Part shown: positions 32,177 through 41,619 of the stretch, in pieces
Numbering within the stretch: position 1 is the stretch's first letter
How the letters are laid out: every line of letters starts with the position of its first letter
Assembly: GCA_902774395.1 (NCBI GenBank)
Contig: CACYIK010000011.1
Coordinates: forward strand, 62,001 to 126,000
Reading direction: 5' to 3'
Source of the DNA: an uncultured Bacteroidota bacterium
GTDB taxonomy: Bacteria; Bacteroidota; Bacteroidia; Bacteroidales; P3
Length of the DNA stretch: 64,000 nucleotides
Translations under genes and position numbers: made by a program
Notes under the pieces: model-generated
What the model saw: the letters and a program-made list of their open reading frames with translations, nothing else
Databases searched by the model: none
What the model was told of the DNA's origin: nothing

Positions 32177-34432
32177 ATGAAAGAGAAGAGAGATAAAAAC
32201 GAGACACGTGGGATGTTGATTCTGTACTTGCTGCTGACGCTGGTCGGCGGCACGGCGGTGGTGTGGAAGATTGTCGACGTGCAGTTTGTCGACGGCGACA
32301 TGTGGCGTCGCAAAGCCGAGCGCCACGAGGTGAAGTGGCAGGACGACCCGGCGCGCAGAGGCAATATCTATTCTAGCGACGGCAAGATTCTCGCGACGAC
32401 GGTGACGGTGTGCGACCTCTATCTGGATCTGGACAAGACCTATGTGCTTGGCTCGAACGGCGACACGATTCGCGACAAGCGCGGCAAGGCCAAGCAGAAA
32501 TGCCCCATCGTGGACAGCAACCTGTACAAATACCTCGACACGATGTGCGACCTCCTGAGCAAGGGCACGCGAGCACATAGCGCCGAATACTATAAGGAAA
32601 GGATACGCGCGGAGCGTGCGAGCAACAAGCCCAACCGATGCTTCCTTATGGCCCGCCATGTGCCCTATGTGACGTGGCTGGCGATAAGCCGTCTGCCGGG
32701 CTGGCGCGACGGCGTGGTGAGACAGGTGGGCAAGCGCAATGTCATCTACAACGAGCGTGCGCCTATCTACGGCAATATGGCGTTGAACACCATAGGCTTC
32801 GACAACGGCCGCGACAGCAAGACCTACACGGGCCTCGAAGGTTCTTACGACTCGATATTGCGCGGCCGCGACGGCCGGTTCACCTGCCGCCGACTGACGA
32901 AGGGTATCTGGAAACCCGACATGCCTGACGACGGCGAGATGAAAGCTGTGCGTACCGACCACGACAAAGTGGACACCCTGATGGAGGTGCGCAAGGTGGA
33001 CGGCGAGAGCATCGTGGCCACCATCGACACCCGCTACCAGGACATCGCCGAGCATGCGCTGCGCGAGGTGCTGATGCAATACGGCGGTGCCAGGGGCTGC
33101 GCCATCCTCATGGAGGTGGAGACGGGCTATGTGCTGGCCTGCGCCAACCTGGCGGCCGACACCGCGGGACGCTATAGCGAGCTCAGAGATGAGAACGTGG
33201 CTGTGTCGCGATTCTACGAGCCGGGTTCCACGTTCAAGAGCGTGGCGATGATGGCCATGCTCAGCGACCCGAAGCAAGACATCGACACCTCGATGCAGGT
33301 GCGTACCGTCTACAAGGAATTCCCCAACGCCAAACCCGTCAAGGACAGCCACAAGAAGCGCGACTCGCTGAGTGTGAAAGAGGTCATCGAGGAGTCGTCG
33401 AACGTGGGTATGTGCGAGCTGGCTTGGATGTACTACCGCAACCGCAGGGATGATTTTGTGGCCAGGATGCGCCAGGTGTTCCCGTATGAGAAGCTGAACC
33501 TCGACGTCAACGCCCCCGAGCCCACCAGCCGCATGAACAATGTCCATGCCTCGAACAACGACTTCCTGCGTCTGACCTACGGCTATTCGACGGTCGTCAC
33601 GCCCATGCAGATCATCACCTTCTACAATGCTGTGGCCGGTGGCGGACGCATGGTGAAGCCCCTCTTCTGCCGCGCCATCATCGACCGCAAGGGCGTCCGT
33701 CACGAGATAGAGCCCGTGGTGCTGCGTGAGCAGGCCTTCCCGAAAGAGAGTGCTAAGAAACTGACCGAGATGCTGATGGGTGTGGTGGAACGTGGTACGG
33801 CCAAGAGCATCAGGAGTAACCTCTACGCCATCGCCGGCAAGACGGGCACGGCCAACTACCGTGTGACGATGCCCGAATGGCACAACTCGTCGTTTGCAGG
33901 CTTCTTCCCCGCGGATAATCCGCGCTACACCTGCTATGTGATGCTCGAGAAGGTGCCGCGTAGCGCCTTCGGTACCCAGGCCGCCAAGGTCTTCAAGGAG
34001 ATTTCCGACTGTGTGGTGGCCATGGACCGCAAGCTCAACGAGGGTGTGCTGAGCACCTCGCTGCCGCGTATCGAGGCCGACAGCACGAAGGCCCTCGAGG
34101 CTCCGCGGATGGAGAAGGGCCGTCAGGAAAGCATCGTCAGGGCCTATGCCCTGGTGGGTCGCCGCTACCGCGGCGCCAACCGTCGAAGCGAGTGGGTGTC
34201 CTTCAAGGGTGCCACCGATTCGACCGAGGCTATCTATGTGGAATACAAGCCTACCCACGGCCGTGTGCCCAACTGCTATGGCATGACCGCCAAGGATGCC
34301 GTGTGGATGCTCAAGGAGATGGGCTACCGCGTGAGTGTGAAGGGCTACGGCAAGGTGATGTCGCAGGCGCCCAAGGCCGGCACGACGGCGAAGAGGGGTG
34401 TGCGAGTGGTGCTTACGCTGGGTAATGAATAG
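32177..34432 (+). CDS. ftsI: division transpeptidase FtsI/PBP2x-like with PASTA domain
   Basis: A 751-residue class B penicillin-binding protein. N-terminal membrane helix (about 16-33), then the dimerisation domain and the transpeptidase domain with the three active-site motifs: STFK (Ser351, Lys354), SSN (407-409) and KTG (555-557). A single C-terminal PASTA domain (about 690-751, NCYGMTAKDAVWMLKEMGYR) may sense peptidoglycan. It cross-links septal peptidoglycan together with FtsW. A stretch of about 60 residues before the PASTA domain is low in conservation. All catalytic motifs are intact. Confidence 0.93.
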   Translation: MKEKRDKNETRGMLILYLLLTLVGGTAVVWKIVDVQFVDGDMWRRKAERHEVKWQDDPARRGNIYSSDGKILATTVTVCDLYLDLDKTYVLGSNGDTIRDKRGKAKQKCPIVDSNLYKYLDTMCDLLSKGTRAHSAEYYKERIRAERASNKPNRCFLMARHVPYVTWLAISRLPGWRDGVVRQVGKRNVIYNERAPIYGNMALNTIGFDNGRDSKTYTGLEGSYDSILRGRDGRFTCRRLTKGIWKPDMPDDGEMKAVRTDHDKVDTLMEVRKVDGESIVATIDTRYQDIAEHALREVLMQYGGARGCAILMEVETGYVLACANLAADTAGRYSELRDENVAVSRFYEPGSTFKSVAMMAMLSDPKQDIDTSMQVRTVYKEFPNAKPVKDSHKKRDSLSVKEVIEESSNVGMCELAWMYYRNRRDDFVARMRQVFPYEKLNLDVNAPEPTSRMNNVHASNNDFLRLTYGYSTVVTPMQIITFYNAVAGGGRMVKPLFCRAIIDRKGVRHEIEPVVLREQAFPKESAKKLTEMLMGVVERGTAKSIRSNLYAIAGKTGTANYRVTMPEWHNSSFAGFFPADNPRYTCYVMLEKVPRSAFGTQAAKVFKEISDCVVAMDRKLNEGVLSTSLPRIEADSTKALEAPRMEKGRQESIVRAYALVGRRYRGANRRSEWVSFKGATDSTEAIYVEYKPTHGRVPNCYGMTAKDAVWMLKEMGYRVSVKGYGKVMSQAPKAGTTAKRGVRVVLTLGNE

Positions 34433-34453
34433 TTATGCAAAGAAGATAGAAGA

Positions 34454-35905
34454 ATGAAACTTAAAGATATAATAAAAGGTATTGACTGCCAAGTGAACGG
34501 TGACGCCGGGCTCGAGGTGAAAGACCTCCAGTTCGACTCGCGCAAGGTTACGAAGGGTACGCTTTTCGTGGCGCAGCCTGGCACCAAAGTCGACGGACAC
34601 GACTTCATCGGCAAGGCCGTGGAGGCTGGCGCCGTGGCAGTGATCTGCCAGCATATCCCCGAAGGGGCGCCCACCACGGCGACCTATATTGTCACCCCCG
34701 ACAGCAACCAAGCCCTTGGCGAGGCCGCGGCCAACTTCTACGGCCATCCGTCGCAGAGCCTCAAGTTGGTGGGCATCACCGGCACCAACGGCAAGACCAC
34801 CACGGTGACCCTGCTGCACCGCATGTTCCGCCAGCTAGGCCATCATGTGGGTCTGGTGTCAACCATCGTCAACAAGATTGACGAGGAGGAGCTCCCCACG
34901 GGTCACACCACCCCCGACGCGCTGGAACTCAACCAGCTGCTGCGCAAGATGGTGGACGCCGGTTGCGACTACTGCTTCATGGAGGTGAGTTCTCACGCCG
35001 TGGTGCAGAAGCGCATCGCAGGTGTGGAGTTCGCCGGCGGCATCTTCAGCAATATCACCCACGACCACCTCGACTTCCACAAGACCATGGCCAACTATAT
35101 CGCCGCTAAGAAGGGCTTCTTCGACGCCCTGCCGAAGACGGCCTGGGCGCTGACCAATGTCGACGACAAGAATGGCCGCGTGATGGTGCAGAACACCCGC
35201 GCCAAGGTCAGCACCTACGGCCTGCAGCAGATGGCCGACTTCCACGGCAAGGTCATCGAGGAGGGCTTCGAAGGGATGCATCTGGGTATCAACGGCCGCG
35301 AGGTATGGTGCCGTCTGGTGGGACGTTTCAACGCCTACAACCTGCTGGCCATCTATGGCGCTGCGGTGCTCAGCGGCGCCGATGCCGACGAGGCCTTGCG
35401 TATGCTTTCGATGCTCGAGCCGGCACCTGGACGCTTCCAGTATGTCAACGGCCGCGGCATCACCGCCATCGTCGACTATGCCCATACGCCCGACGCCCTG
35501 CAGAACGTCATCGACACCATCGACGCCATCCGCCGTCCGACACAGCAGCTCATCACCGTGGTGGGTTGCGGTGGCGACCGCGACAAGACCAAGCGTCCCG
35601 AGATGGCGCAGATAGCCTCCAAGGGTAGCGACAAATTGGTCCTTACCTCCGACAACCCGCGCACCGAGAAGCCCGAGGATATCCTTGACGACATGGAGGC
35701 GGGACTCACGCCCGAACAGCTGAGTCACACCGTGCGCATCACCGACCGCCGCCAGGCCATCCGCACCGCCTGCATGATGGCTCGCGAGGGCGACATCATC
35801 CTCATCGCCGGCAAGGGCCACGAGAAATACCAGGAGGTGAATGGCGTGCGCAGTCACTTCGACGACGTCGAAGAGGTAGAGAAAGAGTTAAGTATTAAGA
35901 GTTAA
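34454..35905 (+). CDS. murE: UDP-MurNAc-tripeptide synthetase MurE, meso-DAP type
   Basis: A 483-residue Mur ligase. ATP-binding loop GITGTNGKTTTVTLL near residue 103; the central-domain Lys is in the SSHAVVQKRIAG region; the amino-acid specificity motif is DNPR at 400-403, which marks meso-diaminopimelate-adding enzymes. The C-terminal residues (LSIKS) and stop are encoded by an AGAGTTA array of 7-bp period, which also supplies the start of mraY. Confidence 0.95.
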   Translation: MKLKDIIKGIDCQVNGDAGLEVKDLQFDSRKVTKGTLFVAQPGTKVDGHDFIGKAVEAGAVAVICQHIPEGAPTTATYIVTPDSNQALGEAAANFYGHPSQSLKLVGITGTNGKTTTVTLLHRMFRQLGHHVGLVSTIVNKIDEEELPTGHTTPDALELNQLLRKMVDAGCDYCFMEVSSHAVVQKRIAGVEFAGGIFSNITHDHLDFHKTMANYIAAKKGFFDALPKTAWALTNVDDKNGRVMVQNTRAKVSTYGLQQMADFHGKVIEEGFEGMHLGINGREVWCRLVGRFNAYNLLAIYGAAVLSGADADEALRMLSMLEPAPGRFQYVNGRGITAIVDYAHTPDALQNVIDTIDAIRRPTQQLITVVGCGGDRDKTKRPEMAQIASKGSDKLVLTSDNPRTEKPEDILDDMEAGLTPEQLSHTVRITDRRQAIRTACMMAREGDIILIAGKGHEKYQEVNGVRSHFDDVEEVEKELSIKS

Positions 35906-35911
35906 GAGTTA
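35884..35911 (+). repeat. AGAGTTA array bridging murE and mraY
   Basis: Units AGAGTTA, AGTATTA, AGAGTTA, AGAGTTA at an exact 7-bp period, ending in the A of the mraY start codon. On the plus strand each unit gives TAA or TTA across unit borders, placing stops in every frame. It supplies both the murE stop and the mraY initiation region. Confidence 0.75.
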
Positions 35912-37086
35912 TGCTATATTATTTATTCGATTGGCTAGACAAGATAGACTTCCCCGGAGCGGGTGTGTTCCAGTACATCTCGTTCCGTGCGGCAGCCAGC
36001 ATGGTGACATCGCTGCTCATCATGTTGCTTTTCGGCAAGAAGTTCATCCGATGGATGAAGAACCGTCTGGGCATGATGGACGAAGTGCGCACCGAGCTGG
36101 GTCTCGAGGGCGCTGCGCGCAAGAGCCAGACCCCCACCATGGGTGGCCTGCTCATCCTGGCGGCTATCCTCATCCCTACGCTGCTCTTTGCCAAGCTTGA
36201 CAATACCTATGTGCTCATCATGATTGGCACCACGGTGTGGATGGGCTTGATAGGATTCCTTGACGACTACTTGAAGAAGACCCGCGGCAAGGCGGGCCTG
36301 CCCGGCAAGTACAAGGTGATAGGACAGGTGTTGCTGGGCCTCGTCGTGGGTCTGCTCATCATCCATCACCCCTCTCTCAGCGGCTCTACCACTACTACCA
36401 TCCCCTTCGTGAAGAACAACGAGTTCGACTATGCGTGGCTGGTCACCTGGATGGGCGACTGGGCCAGCGACATGGTGTGGGTGGTCTATGTGCTGATTAT
36501 CATCTTCATCGTCACCGCCATCAGTAATGCCTCCAACCTCACCGACGGCATCGACGGCATCGCCACGGGTGTGGCGGCTGTCAACGGCGGTGCCTTGGCC
36601 CTGCTGGCATGGGTCAGCGGTAACGCCATCATGGCCGGTTACCTCAACATCATGTATCTCCCCAATATCGGTGAGCTGGCAATCTTCAGTACCGCCTTCA
36701 TGGGCGCCACGCTGGGCTTCCTGTGGTACAACGGTCACCCTGCCGAGATCTTTATGGGCGACACGGGCTCGCTCTCCATCGGCGGCATCATCGCCGTCTT
36801 CGCCGTGCTCATCAAGAAAGAGCTCCTGCTCCCCGTGCTCTGCGGCATCTATGTCATCGAGAATCTCTCGGTCATCATCCAGACTTCCTACTGCAAGTTC
36901 TACCGCCGCAAACACAAGCTGCCACCCAGCCAGTCGGTACCCGTCGAGAAGCGGCCCTTCCTCATGACGCCGCTGCACCACCACTTCCAGAAGAAGGGTG
37001 TGGCCGAGGAGAAGGTGGTCATCCGCTTCATCATCATAGCCATCCTCTTGGCCATCTTCACCCTCTCGACACTCAAACTGCGATAA
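35911..37086 (+). CDS. mraY: phospho-MurNAc-pentapeptide transferase MraY
   Basis: A 391-residue polytopic membrane enzyme with ten predicted helices that makes lipid I from UDP-MurNAc-pentapeptide and undecaprenyl phosphate. Motifs: KSQTPTMGGLLIL, FLDDYLKK (Asp pair), SNASNLTDGIDGIATG, and MGDTGSLSIGG; the HHH motif is in TPLHHHFQKKG. Full length for Bacteroidota. Confidence 0.96.
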   Translation: MLYYLFDWLDKIDFPGAGVFQYISFRAAASMVTSLLIMLLFGKKFIRWMKNRLGMMDEVRTELGLEGAARKSQTPTMGGLLILAAILIPTLLFAKLDNTYVLIMIGTTVWMGLIGFLDDYLKKTRGKAGLPGKYKVIGQVLLGLVVGLLIIHHPSLSGSTTTTIPFVKNNEFDYAWLVTWMGDWASDMVWVVYVLIIIFIVTAISNASNLTDGIDGIATGVAAVNGGALALLAWVSGNAIMAGYLNIMYLPNIGELAIFSTAFMGATLGFLWYNGHPAEIFMGDTGSLSIGGIIAVFAVLIKKELLLPVLCGIYVIENLSVIIQTSYCKFYRRKHKLPPSQSVPVEKRPFLMTPLHHHFQKKGVAEEKVVIRFIIIAILLAIFTLSTLKLR

Positions 37087-37125
37087 AAATAAACGATCAA
37101 CTTATAAAACCATCAATATATCAGT

Positions 37126-37665
37126 ATGACTATTGAAACTTTGGCCAAACAGGGCCGCGACAGAATCCACACGGGGCTTGCGGGCATCGACACCCAGCGA
37201 CTGAAAGCGATGCGCAACGCCTCACTCAGAGCCTGCTTCAACCGCTTGGAGGAGACACGCTACAGGATGGAGTTTGTGGCAAGGGTGCGCGGACGCGAAT
37301 ACATCAACGACGCTGCCTCCCGTTCTATCAACTCCACCTGGTACACCCTCGAGAGCACGCAGGGCGGTCTGATATGGATTGCTGACGCGCCGACTGTCGA
37401 CGCCGACTACAGCCGCCTTGTGCCCACCGCGCTGCGCAAGGTGCGTATGCTCCTCATCCTTGGCGGCGACAGCGAGCGTCTGCGCAAGACCTTCAGTGGC
37501 ATCATCCCCGTCATCGAGGCTTGCCCTTCGATGGCCGATGCTCTGCGCAGGGCTTACCGCTATGAGGCCGACGACGTCAAGGTGCTCTACTCCCCCGCCT
37601 GCGACAACGGCTCCGACGTGGTCGACGAAGGCGAGGAGTTCCGCCATCAGGTCAACGAATTATAG
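37126..37665 (+). CDS. degenerate MurD C-terminal domain only (murD slot)
   Basis: A 179-residue intact frame in the exact place of murD (between mraY and ftsW). It aligns by eye only to the third domain of MurD: RNASLRACFNRLEETRYRME, FVARVRGREYINDAASRSIN, STWYTLESTQGGLIWI, LLILGGDSERLRKTF and VKVLYSPACDNGSDVVDEGE. The UDP-binding and ATPase domains are absent, with only 39 bp before it. The conserved INDSKATN loop, whose Lys and Thr contact D-Glu in known MurD, has become INDAASRSIN, and the final SPACASFD-type motif is SPACDNGSD. It therefore cannot be a MurD ligase. A clean start, good codon use and retained synteny argue that the protein is still used, perhaps as a structural partner. Confidence 0.75.
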   Translation: MTIETLAKQGRDRIHTGLAGIDTQRLKAMRNASLRACFNRLEETRYRMEFVARVRGREYINDAASRSINSTWYTLESTQGGLIWIADAPTVDADYSRLVPTALRKVRMLLILGGDSERLRKTFSGIIPVIEACPSMADALRRAYRYEADDVKVLYSPACDNGSDVVDEGEEFRHQVNEL

Positions 37666-37668
37666 AAA

Positions 37669-38928
37669 ATGAAAGTATCTAAGATATTCAGAGGCGACCG
37701 GACGCTATGGGTGCTGTTCCTCCTGTTCAGCATCATCTCGCTGGTGGAGGTTTACAGCTCCATCGGACTCTTCGCCTATTCCCTCAACGGAGGCAAGCCT
37801 ACGGGTCTCTTCCTGCGACATCTGCTCATCGTCATCGTGACATGGGTGATTGTCATCGGCGCCTCACGTATCAACTACCGCTATTTCTCGCGTTTCGCGG
37901 TGATGGGTTTCTGGGTGTCGCTGGTGTTGCTGGCAGTGGTGATGATGCTCGGCGGCCGTTGGCTGTCGCTGCCGGTGGTGAGCCAGTTCCAGCCTTCCGA
38001 GGTGGCCAAGGTGGCCCTCGTGCTCTTCATCGCGCGTATGCTCACCCTCAAGAAAGAGCAGGCCGCCGAGCTGGGCACCTTCCTCTCTCTGCTGGTGTAT
38101 ATCGTGCTGGTGGTGGCGCTGGTGCTCCCCGAGAACTTCTCCACCTCGGCGCTGATATTCATCTCGTGCTATCTCATGATGCTCTTCGGCGGCGTGAACC
38201 GCAAGTGGTGGTGGCGCCTGATGCTGGTGATAGCCCTGGGTGCCGGCGTGGGACTCGCCGTGACCTATAACCGCTATTCCAAGAAAGTCAACAATACCGA
38301 GCAGGTCGAGACTGTTTCGCAGAAACAACTCCTTGAACGCTCGTCGACATGGGGCCACCGCGTCTATTCGTGGCTCAACCCCGATACCAATGCCCTCACA
38401 CAGGAGAATATGGCGCGCATGGCCGTTGCCCATGGCGGCATGTTCGGCGTGGGTCCGGGCAACACCATCCACGCACGCCTCATGACGCAGGCACACAACG
38501 ACTTTATCTATGCCATCATCCTCGAAGAGACAGGCCTGGTGGGAGGCGTGATAGTCTTCCTGCTCTACAGCTTCTTCTACTTCTGCTGTGTGAGGTTGTC
38601 GTGGCGCTGCAAGGGACGTTTCGGGTCACTCACCGTCGCGGGTCTGGGCACTATGATATACTTGCAAGCCCTGGCCAATATGGGTGTCGCCGTGGGCGTG
38701 CTGCCCGTCACCGGACAGACGTTGCCCTTCATCTCCTATGGCGGCACTGCCTATATGTTCCTCGGCCTCGGCCTCGGCATCATCCAGTCGGTGGCCGCCG
38801 ATGTCAACAGAGAGAAAGAAAAGGCCTTGGCTGAAGCCCAGCCGGCACCGGCCATAGAGCCGGCGGTGGCAGAAGCGCCTGCCGAGGAGGGTGAAATGCT
38901 TATAACGGACGATACAGACAATAACTAG
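37669..38928 (+). CDS. ftsW: septal peptidoglycan polymerase FtsW
   Basis: A 419-residue SEDS protein with about ten membrane helices. It polymerises lipid II at the septum together with FtsI. Signature blocks are SLPVVSQFQPSEVAKVALVL, MAVAHGGMFGVGPGNTIH, and LPVTGQTLPFISYGGTAYMF (with the catalytic-loop Asp region upstream: HNDFIYAIILEETGLVGG). The C-terminal 40 residues are an Ala/Glu/Pro-rich cytoplasmic tail. It starts 3 bp after the stop of the murD remnant, so the two are tightly coupled. Confidence 0.95.
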   Translation: MKVSKIFRGDRTLWVLFLLFSIISLVEVYSSIGLFAYSLNGGKPTGLFLRHLLIVIVTWVIVIGASRINYRYFSRFAVMGFWVSLVLLAVVMMLGGRWLSLPVVSQFQPSEVAKVALVLFIARMLTLKKEQAAELGTFLSLLVYIVLVVALVLPENFSTSALIFISCYLMMLFGGVNRKWWWRLMLVIALGAGVGLAVTYNRYSKKVNNTEQVETVSQKQLLERSSTWGHRVYSWLNPDTNALTQENMARMAVAHGGMFGVGPGNTIHARLMTQAHNDFIYAIILEETGLVGGVIVFLLYSFFYFCCVRLSWRCKGRFGSLTVAGLGTMIYLQALANMGVAVGVLPVTGQTLPFISYGGTAYMFLGLGLGIIQSVAADVNREKEKALAEAQPAPAIEPAVAEAPAEEGEMLITDDTDNN

Positions 38929-38960
38929 AATCAGTTAAGCAATCAAATAATAATAAGGAT

Positions 38961-40142
38961 ATGAAGATCATTATCAGTGGAGGAGGCAGCGGCGGACACA
39001 TATTCCCCGCAGTGGCTATTGCCAACGCCGTCAAGGCCCGTTGGAACGACGCCCAGATACTCTTCGTCGGCGCCGAGGGACGCATGGAGATGGAGAAGGT
39101 GCCGGCGGCGGGATACGAGATAGTAGGTCTGCCTATCGCGGGACTGCAGCGCAAGCTCACCCCAGCCAATATCGTCAAGAATCTCCAACTGCCGTTGCGT
39201 ATCCTCAAGAGCCGCAACAAGGTGAAGTCGGTCATCCGCGACTTCGCCCCCGACATCGTCGTCGGTGTCGGCGGCTTCGCCAGCGAGCCCACCCTCAAGT
39301 GTGCCGCCGCCATGGGCTACAAGACCCTCCTGCAGGAGCAGAACTCCTATGCAGGTCTCACCAACAAGATGCTGGCCCGCAAGGCCTGCAAGATTTGTGT
39401 GGCCTATGAGGGCATGGAGCGTTTCTTCCCCAGAGAAAAGATTGTCTTCACCGGTAACCCCGTGCGTGCCGACATCGAGCATATGACGGCCACCGCCGCC
39501 GAAGGCCGCGCCCATTTCGGCCTCGAGGCCGAGGGACGTGTGCTCCTCTCCGTGGGAGGAAGCCTCGGCGCACGTAGCATCAACGAGATGATCATCAACC
39601 ACCTCCACTTCTTCCGCGAGAACCGCATACAGCTCCTCTGGCAGACGGGCCGCTGGATGTACGAAGAGGCCGTCGCCGCTGTCGAGCGCGCTGGCGTAGG
39701 CCAGTGGGTCAAGGTGCACCAGTTCATCTCCCGCATGGATATGGCTTATGCTGCCGCCGATATCGTGGTGTCGCGCGCCGGCGCCATCGCCATCAGTGAG
39801 CTCTGCCTCGTGGGCAAGCCCGTGGTGCTCATCCCCTCGCCCAATGTGGCCGAGGACCATCAGACCAAGAACGCCCTGGCTCTCGTCGACCGCGGTGCCG
39901 CCGTCATGGTCAAGGATGCCGACTGCAACGCCCAGGGGCTTTCCGTGGTGCGTGAGCTCTTCGATAGTCCTAGCCACCAGGCTACCATGCGTGCCTCTAT
40001 CGCCAAGATGGCTGTGCGCAGCGCCGCCGACAAGATTGTCGACCAGATATCCGACCTCGTCTATGGCGAGGCTAGCAAGAAAGCTGTCCCGCTGCCCAGC
40101 GAGCTGCAGCAGCTGGAAGATCTCAGCAAAATAGGCAAATAA
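38961..40142 (+). CDS. murG: lipid II synthase MurG
   Basis: A 393-residue GT-B glycosyltransferase that adds GlcNAc to lipid I at the inner membrane face. N-terminal GGGSGGHIFPAVAIANAVK; acceptor-side GGFASEPTLKCAA and LQEQNSYAGLTNKMLA; donor-side SVGGSLGARSIN and SRAGAIAISELCLVGKPVVL, with EDHQTKNAL. Full length. The stop and the 3' flank are part of an ACTGAAC array that leads into murC. Confidence 0.96.
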   Translation: MKIIISGGGSGGHIFPAVAIANAVKARWNDAQILFVGAEGRMEMEKVPAAGYEIVGLPIAGLQRKLTPANIVKNLQLPLRILKSRNKVKSVIRDFAPDIVVGVGGFASEPTLKCAAAMGYKTLLQEQNSYAGLTNKMLARKACKICVAYEGMERFFPREKIVFTGNPVRADIEHMTATAAEGRAHFGLEAEGRVLLSVGGSLGARSINEMIINHLHFFRENRIQLLWQTGRWMYEEAVAAVERAGVGQWVKVHQFISRMDMAYAAADIVVSRAGAIAISELCLVGKPVVLIPSPNVAEDHQTKNALALVDRGAAVMVKDADCNAQGLSVVRELFDSPSHQATMRASIAKMAVRSAADKIVDQISDLVYGEASKKAVPLPSELQQLEDLSKIGK

Positions 40143-40162
40143 CTAAACACTGAACACTGAAA
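40142..40162 (+). repeat. ACTGAAC array bridging murG and murC
   Basis: Three units (ACTAAAC, ACTGAAC, ACTGAAA) at an exact 7-bp period; the last unit ends on the first base of the murC ATG. The units carry TAA or TGA on the plus strand, so they follow the stop-bearing orientation seen at other gene ends. Confidence 0.7.
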
Positions 40163-41619
40163 TGAACTACTATTTCTTAGGCATCGGAGGCATCGGAATG
40201 AGCGCGCTGGCGCGCTACTTCCACCGTCGCGGCGACAGCGTCAGCGGCTACGACCGCACGCCCAGCCCCCTCACCGCCGAACTCGAGGCCGAGGGCATCG
40301 CCATCCACTATGACGACAACCCCGACCTTATCCCCGCCGATGTCGACCTCGTGGTATATACCCCCGCCGTGCCTACCGACACCCGCGAGTTCCAAGCCCT
40401 GCAGGCCCGTGGCGTGCACATGGAGAAACGCTCCCAGATGCTCGGCGAACTCACCCGCGGCAAGAAGTGCATAGCCGTCGCCGGCAGCCACGGCAAAACC
40501 ACCACCTCCACCATGATAGCTCATCTGCTGAGCCAGGCTCCTTGCGGATGCAGCGCTTTCCTCGGCGGCATCAGCAAGAACTTCAACTCCAATCTCGTCG
40601 TCAATAACGACAGCGAATATGTCGTCGTCGAGGCCGACGAATACGACCGCTCCTTCCTCCAGCTCCACCCCCATATCTCCGTTATCACCGCTACCGACCC
40701 CGACCACCTCGACATCTATGGCACCCACGAGCACATGCTCGAGGCTTACCTCCAGTTCGCCAACCAGACGGACCCCGACGGACTCCTCCTTCTCAAAGAA
40801 GGCATCTTCCAGACCCTCGATGGCGAAGAATTCGTCGAATACGGCCACGAACACCACCACCACGACCACGATCACCACGACCACGATGATACTATTGTCT
40901 CTTCACTTCCTCTCACTCCTTCTCACTCCCTTTCACTCCCCAATATAAGCACCTACACCGCCCGCGGCATCGAGGCCGACTACTACGCAATCAACGTCCG
41001 CAACTACGGTGGCAACCTCTTCTTCGACCTCCGTACCCCCAATGGTGTGCTCTACGACCTCGAACTTGACGGCGCCCCGTTGGTCAACGTCGAGAATGCC
41101 GTCGCCGCTGCTGCTGTGGCCCTTTCCTGCGGCCTCGACCAGTACCAGCTGCGCCACGGCCTGAAGACCTTCGCCGGCGTGCGTCGCCGTTTCGATTATC
41201 GCATCCGTGAGAAGGAGCTCATCTATATCGACGACTACGCCCACCATCCCCAGGAGCTGGCCTCCACCATCGAGGCTGTGCGCTTCCTCTACCCCGGCAA
41301 GCGTGTCGTCGGCATCTTCCAGCCCCACCTCTACTCCCGCACGCGCGACCTCGCCGACGGCTTCGCCCGTGTCCTCCAGACCCTCGACGAGGTCATCATG
41401 CTGCCCATCTATCCCGCCCGCGAGAAACCTATCCTCGGCGTCACCTCCTCCATGGTGCTGCGCAAGATGGACACCATGTCCAAGTACCTCTGCACCCCCG
41501 ACCAGGCTCTCGAACTCGTCCCCGCCCTCTGCCCCGACATCGTCCTGACCCTCGGCGCCGGCGATATCGACCGCCTCGTACCACGCCTTGAAACCACCCT
41601 GAGAGAAAATATGCTATGA
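40162..41619 (+). CDS. murC: UDP-MurNAc-L-alanine ligase MurC with His-rich insertion
   Basis: A 485-residue Mur ligase that adds L-Ala to UDP-MurNAc. N-terminal YYFLGIGGIGMSALARYF; ATP loop AVAGSHGKTTTSTM near residue 110; central VVEADEYDRSFLQLHP; C-terminal YIDDYAHHPQELASTIEAV. In the central domain, about residues 230-260, there is an extra stretch: a His/Asp run (HHHHDHDHHDHDD, encoded at 40852-40890) followed by a Ser/Pro/Leu patch from CACTCCC-type repeats (40901-40941). All catalytic motifs around it are intact, so the insertion is probably a surface loop. The stop overlaps the ftsQ start (ATGA). Confidence 0.94.
   Translation: MNYYFLGIGGIGMSALARYFHRRGDSVSGYDRTPSPLTAELEAEGIAIHYDDNPDLIPADVDLVVYTPAVPTDTREFQALQARGVHMEKRSQMLGELTRGKKCIAVAGSHGKTTTSTMIAHLLSQAPCGCSAFLGGISKNFNSNLVVNNDSEYVVVEADEYDRSFLQLHPHISVITATDPDHLDIYGTHEHMLEAYLQFANQTDPDGLLLLKEGIFQTLDGEEFVEYGHEHHHHDHDHHDHDDTIVSSLPLTPSHSLSLPNISTYTARGIEADYYAINVRNYGGNLFFDLRTPNGVLYDLELDGAPLVNVENAVAAAAVALSCGLDQYQLRHGLKTFAGVRRRFDYRIREKELIYIDDYAHHPQELASTIEAVRFLYPGKRVVGIFQPHLYSRTRDLADGFARVLQTLDEVIMLPIYPAREKPILGVTSSMVLRKMDTMSKYLCTPDQALELVPALCPDIVLTLGAGDIDRLVPRLETTLRENML

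Noticed and set aside
32126..34258. 710-codon open frame opposite ftsI
   Set aside because: Antisense shadow caused by GC-rich codon bias; ftsI has all catalytic motifs.
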